Source: Methanosarcinaceae archaeon
GTDB taxonomy: Archaea > Halobacteriota > Methanosarcinia > Methanosarcinales > Methanosarcinaceae
Assembly (NCBI GenBank): GCA_030609665.1
Contig: JAUWBW010000081.1
Span: 1 to 7,902, forward strand
Reading direction: 5' to 3'
DNA: 7,902 bases
In this document: positions 1-4,894 of the stretch, one piece after another
Layout of the letters: the number at the start of each line of letters is the position of its first letter
Position numbering within the stretch: the first letter of the stretch is position 1
Position numbers and translations under genes: made by a program
The notes under the pieces: generated by a model
The model's input: only the letters and a program-made list of their open reading frames with translations
Told to the model about the DNA's origin: nothing
The model's database searches: none

Positions 1-2
1 GA

Positions 3-495
3 GTGCTAGAAAACGTAATGAAAGAACTCAGCGAAAACGCAACGATCATGTTCGAGTCACTCTCCACTATTATGGACCTGTGCGGCGAGGAAGAGACAAT
101 AACAGCAATTGAAAACTGGAACAAGTACGGGTTGCTCTATGATCATGTATTGATCTATAATTTCACCGCATGGCCGTATAAGAAAGAAACTCTCGGATTG
201 ATCAAAGACAACCTTTTCGATGCGGTAATCACTGTTGGAGGTATTGCCGAGCGGGTGATATTCGGACAGTATTTCGGAGTTATGAAAGCCGAATGGAGCG
301 ATATTCCACTCAAATCCATGCCGTTTCGAGTCCTGCGGCCTGGCGGCATCAGGATCGATATTCCAAAGATTGTGGTTACCGGTCCTTCCAATGCCGGAAA
401 ATCCACGTTTGTGCACGCGCTTTCAACGCGAGCCGTGTCTGTGGATAGGATCGGGACAACCGTGGCGCTTTGATCCTATACTTGAGATGTTAAGC
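3..495 (+). pseudogene. Archaeal P-loop GTPase (SRPRB/Arf-like, COG2229 type), 5' cut by window, 3' decayed
   Basis: The open frame from position 3 to the TGA at 471-473 gives 156 residues, but the true start may lie upstream of the window. Residues 1 to about 120 form an N-terminal domain that resembles a DUF835-like region (tentative). They are followed by a GTPase start, with a Walker A/G1 loop GPSNAGKST near residues 127-135 and a G2-like GTTVAL just before the stop. The G3 motif (DxxG) and the NKxD motif are absent. In the next frame, from about 466, the sequence reads RFDPILEML. In this family that string normally follows directly after the G3 motif (...GTPGQERFDPIL). So about 20 codons around switch II appear deleted with a frame change, and the downstream part no longer resembles a GTPase. 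The product would be unable to bind GTP normally. Confidence 0.7.
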
Positions 496-575
496 GAAGT
501 TGTGGATGCAGCGTTCGAAGATGTGAACGGTGTTTTGGGTTTTTACAGTAAACCTAACTTTCTAAAACGTAAAAG

Positions 576-610
576 AAAAGAGGTATATTATCATGGATTG
601 CGAATGCAGC
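576..610 (+). repeat. Repeat unit A1 (RBS plus first codons of Cys-rich peptide)
   Basis: This 35-bp stretch covers the SD-like AGAGGT, the ATG at 593 and codons for MDCECS. It matches 2458-2492 with only three differences (two in the leader, one synonymous at the Cys3 codon). It is the left part of a cassette whose second copy is chimeric. Confidence 0.75.
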
Positions 611-760
611 GGGAGATGCGCTCATTGCAGATGCGAGGAGCAGGCGGAGCAAGTGCCAACAAATTCGGAAAAATCATTTTTTCCTAAGAATATTAGGAGA
701 GAGTATTTGCGTACCTACCGATATACAGATAACTCATGCATGAACGATCGAACCGGATAG
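593..760 (+). CDS. Small Cys-rich peptide (CxCxxxCxxCxC)
   Basis: This is a 55-residue ORF starting MDCECSGRCAHCRCEE. Cysteines lie at positions 3, 5, 9, 12 and 14, followed by a Glu/Gln-rich stretch and a basic tail. The dense CxC/CxxC spacing suggests metal or Fe-S binding, in the manner of metallothionein-like or metal-sensing peptides; I do not recognise a family. AGAGG at 579-583 sits nine bases before the ATG. The last third of the frame runs through the composite operator at 683-718 and overlaps the DUF454 start by 25 bases, so the C-terminal tail may be incidental. A second copy of the leader and first six codons at 2458-2492, with a synonymous change, supports the start. Function is unknown. 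Confidence 0.5.
   Translation: MDCECSGRCAHCRCEEQAEQVPTNSEKSFFPKNIRREYLRTYRYTDNSCMNDRTG
683..718 (+). promoter_or_regulatory. Composite operator site 1 (upstream of DUF454)
   Basis: CCTAA (683-687)-N5-TTAGG (693-697)-N16-CCTAC (714-718). Only the last base departs from the window-wide consensus. The spacer ends TTTGCGTA, like the other sites. The motif ends 17 bases before the DUF454 ATG. An AT-rich GTATTTG lies about 30 bases before that ATG, so a leaderless transcript with its TATA-like element inside the N16 spacer is plausible (inference). Confidence 0.7.
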
Positions 761-1134
761 CCAGGATACTGCTTAGAACCGCAGGCACGTTATCCCTGAT
801 ACTTGGGGGTGTGGGGATCATTCTACCGCTCCTGCCGACCACTCCGTTTCTCCTGCTTGCCGCTGTGTGCTATGCAAGAAGTTCGGAGCGGTGGTACAAC
901 TGGCTCCTGACCAACCGATGGTTCGGAGAATACATCAGGAACTGGCACGAAGGAAAAGGGATTCCGATAAAGACAAAGATCCTGACGATCGCGTTTTTAA
1001 TCCTGACGATAGGGTATTCAGCTGCTTTTGTGGTTCCGTTTTTCATCGGTAAGGTTGGCCTGATCCTGGTTGCGATATGCGTCAGCATGCACATACTCTC
1101 CTTTCCGACGCTGGAACCGGATGCGGGAGTATAG
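736..1134 (+). CDS. DUF454/YbaN-family inner membrane protein
   Basis: This 132-residue protein matches the DUF454 (PF04304, YbaN) family: a short basic N-terminus, then a hydrophobic hairpin with the family signature LPLLPTTPFLLLAA (about residues 30-43), CYARSSERWYNWLL, and the FGEYIRNWHEGKGIP segment. Two further membrane segments follow (about residues 84-125). Length and segment order are those of an intact family member. The biochemical role is not established; E. coli YbaN is an uncharacterised inner membrane protein. No Shine-Dalgarno sequence precedes the ATG and the composite operator ends 17 bases upstream, which fits a leaderless mRNA under that operator. The start overlaps the end of the Cys-rich peptide frame. 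Confidence 0.88.
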   Translation: MHERSNRIARILLRTAGTLSLILGGVGIILPLLPTTPFLLLAAVCYARSSERWYNWLLTNRWFGEYIRNWHEGKGIPIKTKILTIAFLILTIGYSAAFVVPFFIGKVGLILVAICVSMHILSFPTLEPDAGV

Positions 1135-1181
1135 CCGCGCTGCTGCGGTTCGCCTTCGTTTCAGAGGAGAGGGTTATGGAA
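1133..1181 (+). repeat. Repeat unit A2 (3' flank of DUF454)
   Basis: This 49-bp stretch begins at the DUF454 stop codon. It matches 2490-2539 at roughly 85 percent with small gaps; shared blocks include CTGCTGC, GTTTCAGAG and ATGGAA. A CCGC/GCGG inverted repeat lies near its left end (1136-1149). It is the right part of the cassette that is joined directly to A1 in the second copy. Confidence 0.65.
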
Positions 1182-1243
1182 TAAAGCGAACTTATTGAGA
1201 CTTTTAACGAGAAAAATCTTCATCCGGTCGATTTAACTCGAAC

Positions 1244-1266
1244 TATATAATTCTATAAATTATATA
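1244..1266. repeat. AT-rich perfect inverted repeat
   Basis: TATATAATT (1244-1252), five bases, then AATTATATA (1258-1266): a perfect 9-bp inverted repeat. It lies 10 bases upstream of degenerate operator site 6. It could be a TATA-like element on both strands or an AT-rich hairpin. Nothing else was recognised between 1182 and 1276. Confidence 0.5.
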
Positions 1267-1276
1267 CTATCAAAAA

Positions 1277-1312
1277 TCGAACTTTGTTAGAGCAATATTC
1301 TTGATCACCTAA
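1277..1312 (+). promoter_or_regulatory. Composite operator site 6 (degenerate, no clear gene)
   Basis: TCGAA (1277-1281)-N5-TTAGA (1287-1291)-N16-CCTAA (1308-1312). Spacings are identical to the better sites. The third half-site is exact, the second is one base off and the first is poor. The spacer end TTGATCA partly resembles the conserved right flank. A TATA-like CATTATATACAG follows at about 1328-1339. The only downstream reading frame on this strand is a 19-codon one at 1404. Confidence 0.4.
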
Positions 1313-1403
1313 CATCTTTCACTTGTACATTATATACAGCGAAAAACTTAAATTAGAATGCTCAAGCATAGCGTTTTTCGTGTTTTCTGGGGTGTAATCG
1401 CTT

Positions 1404-1463
1404 ATGAATGTTTACCTGAAACCTGTTGAGGATTTTGTCTCGGTGTTCAAGAGAAACTTATGA
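1404..1463 (+). pseudogene. Possible 19-codon ORF or gene remnant
   Basis: ATG at 1404 opens a 19-residue frame (MNVYLKPVEDFVSVFKRNL) ending in TGA. GGGGTG at about 1389-1394 is a possible ribosome site, a little far from the start. The peptide looks like a protein N-terminus cut short by a stop, downstream of the degenerate operator at 1277-1312. No family is recognised. It could be chance. Confidence 0.2.
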
Positions 1464-1464
1464 T

Positions 1465-1842
1465 CTACTTTAGAACGCTTGCATTTAAATTGTCTTTTGC
1501 TGAAACTGTCTTCACTGCTGCTTTAAAGCACAGCGTTCCAATAGGTTTTATAATGAATTTATTCTCATTACTGGCTGTATTCGAATATAATCGACTTCTC
1601 ATCACCGTCTTTGAACAATCTTGATACAGAACTCCTCCCTCAGAATTAATATGTGAATAAGCAGCTATGTATAACTGCTCAGGTATACTGAAAACCCCAG
1701 CCGCAACTGCAGCAAATGATGAAGTTCGACCTGTGGCTCCGTATGCAGTTCCCACACTAAAATTAAAATTCGCGGTGCTGTCGCCTGGGTTCAGGTCCAG
1801 CATCACCCGTTGTGTTATTTCGATCCTATTTTGTAAAGACAT
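1465..1842 (-). CDS. Hypothetical protein, 125 aa
   Basis: This is the longest open frame in the AT-rich stretch. The protein starts MSLQNRIEITQRVMLDLN and is rich in Ser, Ala, Asn and Thr. It has alternating hydrophobic residues that suggest beta structure, with no clear signal peptide or membrane segment and two isolated cysteines. A weak GTGG lies four bases before the ATG, so ribosome binding support is poor. It lies downstream of the minus-strand zinc-ribbon and Cys-rich frames and could share their transcript. I do not recognise a family. A chance ORF cannot be excluded, but no plus-strand frame here looks better. Confidence 0.4.
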   Translation of the reverse strand: MSLQNRIEITQRVMLDLNPGDSTANFNFSVGTAYGATGRTSSFAAVAAGVFSIPEQLYIAAYSHINSEGGVLYQDCSKTVMRSRLYSNTASNENKFIIKPIGTLCFKAAVKTVSAKDNLNASVLK

Positions 1843-1966
1843 ATTTCCACACTCTATTTTTATTCTATTTCTAAATCTTGCCTGATGTGAATCCCGGTAT
1901 CACTTATCCAGAATCACACATCATCTCAACAACTTTAACAATCCCTGGCACATCCGCCAGTGCAGA

Positions 1967-2140
1967 TTAAGTCACTTTTCCATTATCTGGCATGCATCCT
2001 GCAACGCATTCTCCACAATTGTTATCGCACAGATGTCATACGTTCGCAGTTTCGGCAGTAGTGGAAAATATTTGATCCCATTACTGTCTCCTGAGTGGAG
2101 TTTCACACTTCTTGCACAATTCTGGAGCTACGTTCTGCAT
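1967..2140 (-). pseudogene. Cys-rich zinc-ribbon-like ORF broken by two compensating frameshifts
   Basis: Starting at the ATG at 2140, 19 codons include CKKC and end at TAA (2083-2081). The next frame opens at once with an overlapping ATG (TAATG) and encodes MGSNIFHYCRNCERM. The original frame then resumes with LCDNNCGECVAGC and ends at TAA 1969-1967. Read with one shift each way, the product is about 58 residues with CxxC, CxxC and a C-x3-C-x2-C-x3-C tail; the two shifts restore the frame. This pattern of cysteines in matching frame segments is unlikely by chance. It could be a pseudogene, indel errors, or two or three tiny coupled ORFs. It starts ten bases after the stop of the zinc-ribbon gene, so the two form a minus-strand pair. 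Confidence 0.5.
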
Positions 2141-2149
2141 ATATTCACT

Positions 2150-2287
2150 TCATGCAAAGATCATTATCGAATCAAGTCTTGCAGTACCTTTTTTAGTCCA
2201 GTATTCACAGACGCTACAAACCTGTATCCCATTACGGTTCATTTTCAATTCAGAATTACATTTTGGACATTTTTTCAATATATTCAT
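2150..2287 (-). CDS. Small zinc-ribbon protein, 45 aa
   Basis: This 45-residue protein begins MNILKKCPKCNSELKM. It has the classic zinc-ribbon layout CPKC (residues 7-10) and CSVC (24-27), separated by 13 residues, followed by aromatic residues (EYW) as in many single-ribbon proteins. GGGGAG at 2300-2295 lies seven bases before the ATG, among the best ribosome binding sites in the window. It would bind one Zn (or Fe) through four cysteines; partner and role are unknown. Operator site 5, in minus-strand orientation, lies about 100 bases upstream, which would place it in the putative metal regulon. A second, damaged Cys-rich frame follows after ten bases. The plus-strand frames over this region are shadows. 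Confidence 0.7.
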   Translation of the reverse strand: MNILKKCPKCNSELKMNRNGIQVCSVCEYWTKKGTARLDSIMIFA

Positions 2288-2385
2288 AGTCACACTCCCC
2301 TGTGTTAATCAAGAGCTAGTTTCATGTCAGACTTCCAGCATTCTATTTCGGATACATCGATAATGCAGCATCCTGTATAAGGACG

Positions 2386-2421
2386 TTAGGTATGCAAAAT
2401 ATCTGCCCTACAAATATTAGG
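2386..2421 (-). promoter_or_regulatory. Composite operator site 5 (upstream of zinc-ribbon gene)
   Basis: On the minus strand: CCTAA (2421-2417)-N5-GTAGG (2411-2407)-N16-CCTAA (2390-2386). Two half-sites are exact and one has a single change; spacings are identical to the other sites. The spacer end TTTGCATA matches the conserved right flank. The three-half-site order fits only the minus strand, pointing at the zinc-ribbon ORF. The plus-strand remnant peptide at 2475 lies on the other side. Confidence 0.6.
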
Positions 2422-2457
2422 TTTTCAATTGAAAGCCCAACTCGGCCAGACAGGAAC

Positions 2458-2539
2458 AAAAGAGGTGTGTTATCATGGATTGTGAATGCAGCCGGAGCTG
2501 CTGCTGGTTCACCTTAGTTTCAGAGCGAGGGTAATGGAA
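2458..2539 (+). repeat. Chimeric cassette copy (A1 joined to A2)
   Basis: Bases 2458-2492 copy 576-610, and bases 2490-2539 copy 1133-1181. The roughly 520 bp between those in the full locus (rest of the Cys-rich peptide, operator 1 and the whole DUF454 gene) are missing. The join falls at a shared AGC. This is a remnant of a duplicated cassette after internal deletion. Confidence 0.65.
2475..2534 (+). pseudogene. Truncated copy of the Cys-rich peptide gene
   Basis: The frame reads MDCECSRSCCWFTLVSERG and then stops. Its first six codons and ribosome site match the peptide at 593. After codon 6 it runs into sequence copied from the 3' flank of DUF454, so the rest of the peptide is not homologous. 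It still keeps four cysteines in the first ten residues and could be translated, but it is best read as a deletion remnant. Confidence 0.5.
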
Positions 2540-2572
2540 ACTTTAATTTAGTGTAGCACACTTTAAATTAGT
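2540..2572 (+). promoter_or_regulatory. 20-bp-phased direct repeat upstream of methyltransferase
   Basis: ACTTTAATTTAGT (2540-2552) and ACTTTAAATTAGT (2560-2572) differ at one base and start 20 bp apart, about two helical turns. They frame a small inverted repeat AGTGT-AGC-ACACT (2550-2562). The position, 57 bases before the methyltransferase start, suits a promoter or operator. This is an inference only. Confidence 0.35.
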
Positions 2573-2629
2573 CGTTGAAAATGCTGGCTGGGTATAAGGA
2601 ATTGTCCAGTCGTGAGGGAGGTTGCGAAA

Positions 2630-3199
2630 ATGAAACATTTTAAGGCAAAGATGTTCAATCGGAAGGCTTCAAATCCAAAAAGTAAGTCCGATCAGATCTT
2701 GCGAACCCTCGCATTGCACCCTAAACACAGGATTGCGGATATCGGGGCTGGTGGGGGATATTTCGCGCTGCGATTTGCAACGGCAGTGGGATCGGAAGGG
2801 AAGGTCTATGCTGTTGACATCAACCCGGACTTCCTGCAGTTCATCAGGGAAAATTGTCTGATAAGCGGTTTGGACAACGTCGAGACGGTTAACGTCGAAG
2901 ATGTTCACTCATCGCTCCCAAAAAATGGGCTCGATCTCATTTTTATGCGGAATGTGTACCATCATCTACCAGAACGCATAGATTATTTTAGAAAAATGGC
3001 GGCATTTTTGAAACCGAACGGGAAGGTTGTTATTATAGAATACAAGTCGGGAGGATCTTTTAGTTTTCATAAGATATTCGGCCATCATGCCTCTCAACAG
3101 ACGATCATCGGGGAGATGGAAGAAGCGGGATATCTATTGGGGAAATCCTTCGATTTTCTACCGGAGCAGTCCTTCGCGATCTTCGATTTAAAAAAATAG
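2630..3199 (+). CDS. Class I SAM-dependent methyltransferase
   Basis: This 189-residue protein has the Rossmann SAM-binding core: motif I IADIGAGGGYF (about residues 35-45), the acidic ribose-binding strand VYAVDINPDFL (59-69), motif III-like LDLIFMRNVYHHLP (101-113) and a post-motif strand GKVVIIEY (131-138). It is a UbiE/Methyltransf_11/31-type enzyme of small to normal size. The substrate is not evident; the relatives annotated this way act on small molecules or lipids. The ATG at 2630 is chosen because GGGAGGT at 2616-2622 lies seven bases upstream. The alternative GTG at 2612 lies before that site and would add six residues. It stands alone on the plus strand, with none of the composite operators directly upstream. 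Confidence 0.9.
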   Translation: MKHFKAKMFNRKASNPKSKSDQILRTLALHPKHRIADIGAGGGYFALRFATAVGSEGKVYAVDINPDFLQFIRENCLISGLDNVETVNVEDVHSSLPKNGLDLIFMRNVYHHLPERIDYFRKMAAFLKPNGKVVIIEYKSGGSFSFHKIFGHHASQQTIIGEMEEAGYLLGKSFDFLPEQSFAIFDLKK

Positions 3200-3261
3200 A
3201 AAACCAGCATCTACCAGTGTCTTTAGCCTGATCCTTTTTACTGATGTCTCACTATCGCAGG

Positions 3262-3282
3262 TTAGGTGACACTTGGTTGTCA
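3262..3282. promoter_or_regulatory. TTAGG next to perfect inverted repeat TGACA-N6-TGTCA
   Basis: TTAGG at 3262-3266 is followed directly by TGACA (3267-3271), six bases and TGTCA (3278-3282). It lies about 40 bases ahead of the decayed methyltransferase fragment. It does not have the N16-CCTAA spacing of the main motif. It may be a different operator or the relic of one. Confidence 0.25.
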
Positions 3283-3310
3283 TGCCCTCACTTTATATCA
3301 TGAAATATAG

Positions 3311-3726
3311 ATCACCTATATCCCCAACCCGGACGACCCGGAACCAAAGTATAAGATGGAAGACCGAATGAAAGTCATGAGTGGCGACTACACCTGTGAT
3401 CCATTCGGCGAGGGATATGACCTGATACTGGCATCTGCGACGCTAAACTTTGTAAAGGATCCGGACTCGTTTCTCACAAAGATATTCGACGCCTTAAATC
3501 CAGGGGTGTCTTCGTCACTCTCTCTGACGGTCTGACACATGAACGGACGAAGCCAGATCTCATGGTTACCGGCTGGCTCTCGATGATGCTTACAGGTAAG
3601 GACATGGATTTCGATCAGGAAGTCATCGCTGATTCGATGCAACGTGCTGGTTTCATGTCGGTGCGTTCACACATTCCGGAGACGCCGATGGGTCCGATGG
3701 ATCTTGACATCGGGAAGAAAACGTGA
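3311..3726 (+). pseudogene. C-terminal remnant of a SAM-dependent (O-methyltransferase-like) enzyme, frameshifted
   Basis: From about 3311 the sequence reads a methyltransferase C-terminal region: MEDRMKVMSGDYTCDPFGEG, then YDLILASATLNFVKDPDSFL, then KIFDALNPG. The frame breaks at the GGGG run 3503-3506 and continues one base shifted as GVFVTLSDGLTHERTKPDL, ending DLDIGKKT and TGA at 3726. One extra G would restore the reading frame. The SAM-binding motif I and the whole N-terminal half (dimerisation domain in this family) are absent, and an in-frame TAG sits just upstream at 3308. It resembles the C-terminal end of methyltransferases of about 330 residues found in methanogens. It cannot be active as written. 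Confidence 0.7.
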
Positions 3727-3770
3727 GAAGCGGCGGTCGTTACATTGGTTTTAGTTTCATCTAAACAAAT

Positions 3771-3815
3771 ATAAAAAATATAAAAAGATGCTGAGGCGAG
3801 CTAAAGCGCTTCAGC
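3771..3815 (-). terminator. Stem-loop plus T-run terminator of flavodoxin
   Basis: On the minus strand, GCTGA-A-GCG, an 8-base loop, then CGC-C-TCAGC (3815 down to 3790) forms a stem with one internal mismatch. It overlaps the flavodoxin stop codon and is followed by ATCTTTTTATATTTTTT. A stem and T-rich tract fit an intrinsic-type terminator; in archaea the T-tract alone may suffice. Confidence 0.55.
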
Positions 3816-4244
3816 AATTTTTAACCCCCATGTTTTTGCATCTTCGAACGCAGGTTCAACGTCACCATCAACCTTGAAACTTTCAGCAACGATCAGAGCG
3901 CCGCAATTCTCAAGCCTCTCTTCGAGAATGTCCACTGCCACGCAGAACGTGTCGGGATAACCATCACTATCGCCCGGACCGAAAACCGCTGCCTTCTTAC
4001 CTTCCAGGAATGTGCCGTCCATCTCATCATGGAAATCGATGAAATCATCCTGTAACTCACCTACGCCCCATGTAGAGCAGCCGAATACGATCGCATCATA
4101 ATCGATGAGTTCATCAACGCCTGCATCTATCACGTTCTTCACCGTAACATCCGCACCTGCTTGCTTGAGACCTGCTGCCACATGCTCGGAGAGCACTTCT
4201 GTGTTTCCTGTGGTCGAGCCATATACCAGAATTATCTTTGCCAT
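3801..4244 (-). CDS. Flavodoxin (short-chain)
   Basis: This 147-residue protein has the length and motifs of short-chain flavodoxins such as the Desulfovibrio protein. It has the FMN phosphate loop GSTTGNT (residues 9-15), the first flavin-stacking loop CSTWGVGE with Trp59, and the second loop FGPGDSDGYPDTFC with Tyr96. It is a soluble one- or two-electron carrier that commonly replaces ferredoxin when iron is scarce. The start at 4244 is supported by GGAGG at 4257-4253, eight bases upstream. Composite operator 7 is 60 bases upstream on the same strand, with the exact TTAGG-N16-CCTAA core, so metal-responsive control is likely. The gene is divergent from the methyltransferase unit and ends in a stem-loop. 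Confidence 0.95.
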   Translation of the reverse strand: MAKIILVYGSTTGNTEVLSEHVAAGLKQAGADVTVKNVIDAGVDELIDYDAIVFGCSTWGVGELQDDFIDFHDEMDGTFLEGKKAAVFGPGDSDGYPDTFCVAVDILEERLENCGALIVAESFKVDGDVEPAFEDAKTWGLKIAEAL

Positions 4245-4304
4245 TGTTTATTCCTCCATGTACTTTCGGATATTTTGAATAGAGATTGAAGATGTGTATG
4301 ATAA

Positions 4305-4340
4305 TTAGGTAGATAAATAATAAATCCTAACAAAATTAGA
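4305..4340 (-). promoter_or_regulatory. Composite operator site 7 (flavodoxin promoter)
   Basis: On the minus strand: TCTAA (4340-4336)-N5-TTAGG (4330-4326)-N16-CCTAA (4309-4305). The core pair is exact. The spacer end TTTATCTA is identical to that of site 3 before DUF3793. It ends 60 bases before the flavodoxin ATG. Confidence 0.75.
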
Positions 4341-4383
4341 AAAAATGCAAAAAAACTAACTTTATTCGGTTTTTTTATTTATA

Positions 4384-4420
4384 GCTAAATCTTTTTAGGG
4401 TATGATACTTGTGTACCTAA
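4384..4420 (+). promoter_or_regulatory. Composite operator site 2 (methyltransferase unit)
   Basis: GCTAA (4384-4388)-N6-TTAGG (4395-4399)-N16-CCTAA (4416-4420). The core pair is exact; the upstream half-site is one base off in sequence and spacing. It ends 16 bases before an ATG at 4437, as site 1 does before DUF454, and 44 bases from site 7 on the opposite strand. Confidence 0.7.
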
Positions 4421-4436
4421 TATTATAGAGTGTAGC

Positions 4437-4550
4437 ATGAATAAATTACCGGAATCTACGGTTCCTGCTGCTGCATGGTGGTCACATATCTATGTGATTG
4501 CAGGGCAGGATATGACCCTTCATGAACGATCGATCTCTGATGGATGTTGA
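4437..4550 (+). CDS. Small ORF of 37 aa after operator 2 (possible gene remnant)
   Basis: ATG at 4437 begins a 37-residue frame (MNKLPESTVPAAAWWSHIYV...). It has no ribosome binding site and starts 16 bases after the composite operator, a leaderless-type geometry like that of DUF454. It overlaps the next small frame by 29 bases. I do not recognise a family. The Pro/Ala/Trp-rich start looks like real protein sequence, perhaps the N-terminus of a decayed gene whose continuation is the frame at 4522. Confidence 0.35.
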   Translation: MNKLPESTVPAAAWWSHIYVIAGQDMTLHERSISDGC

Positions 4551-4653
4551 AAGCGGGTTTCGAGAGTGTGGAATCACGGTATGTGGAGGATTGCATGAGA
4601 ATTACCAGGATCGATATCGCCCGGAAATAAAAAGGGGAAATGAAAATGTTTAA
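4522..4653 (+). CDS. Small ORF of 43 aa overlapping the methyltransferase start
   Basis: This 43-residue frame (MNDRSLMDVESGFRECGITV...) ends at TAA 4651-4653, overlapping the start of the next gene by 14 bases. It is hydrophilic with two cysteines and no recognised family. It may be the second half of one decayed gene together with the frame at 4437, since the two overlap in different frames. No clear ribosome site precedes it. Confidence 0.3.
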   Translation: MNDRSLMDVESGFRECGITVCGGLHENYQDRYRPEIKRGNENV

Positions 4654-4894
4654 AAAGATAATACCTGCTGTTATGTTTGGCGTGGTTTACGCAGCATTGA
4701 TCGTGGTTGGCTGGGGAATCGGTGACATCAATGGTTTTTTCTCGCATCCGGCAAGGACAATCCTGTTTGCCGTCACGATCACCGTGACCACACTGACCAT
4801 GTTCTACAAAGATCGATTCGGGGTTGAATTTGACAAAAAGGGCGAAAAGGTGGATACCGGGGAGAAATTACCGAAGTTATGCTGCCCAGCTTGA
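4640..4894 (+). pseudogene. N-terminal part of split ICMT-like membrane methyltransferase
   Basis: This 84-residue protein starts MKMFKKIIPAVMFGVVYAAL, with two membrane segments (about residues 6-26 and 38-56) and a short polar stretch ending DTGEKLPKLCCPA. AAAGGGGA at 4632-4639 directly precedes the start. In full-length bacterial and archaeal homologs of about 220 residues, this two-helix block with a HPARTxLxAV segment is the N-terminus of an isoprenylcysteine-carboxyl-methyltransferase-like protein. Here the frame closes just after a second frame opens (16-base overlap), and that second frame carries the rest. It is therefore one gene split by a shift, by mutation or sequence error. Translation of both parts by coupling is possible. 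Confidence 0.65.

Noticed and set aside
57..416. Minus-strand frames opposite the GTPase
   Set aside because: The plus strand encodes a recognisable P-loop and GTPase start; the minus frames show no family.
1967..2140. Stop-codon recoding (pyrrolysine or selenocysteine) to explain the Cys-rich frame
   Set aside because: The interrupting stops are TAA and TGA with a frame change between them, no TAG is involved, and no SECIS-like structure was seen. Frameshifts explain it better.
2033..2363. Two plus-strand frames of 91 and 83 codons
   Set aside because: They have no ribosome site or family and are rich in Phe, Ser and His in a low-complexity way. The minus strand of the same bases holds a zinc-ribbon gene with a strong ribosome site.
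3262..3319. TTAGG at 3262 and CCTAT at 3315 as an eighth operator
   Set aside because: No half-site lies 16 bases after the TTAGG, and the next CCTA-like block is far off the 21-bp register.
3388..3642. 84-codon minus-strand frame
   Set aside because: It lies opposite the decayed methyltransferase, whose two plus-strand frame segments match a known family.
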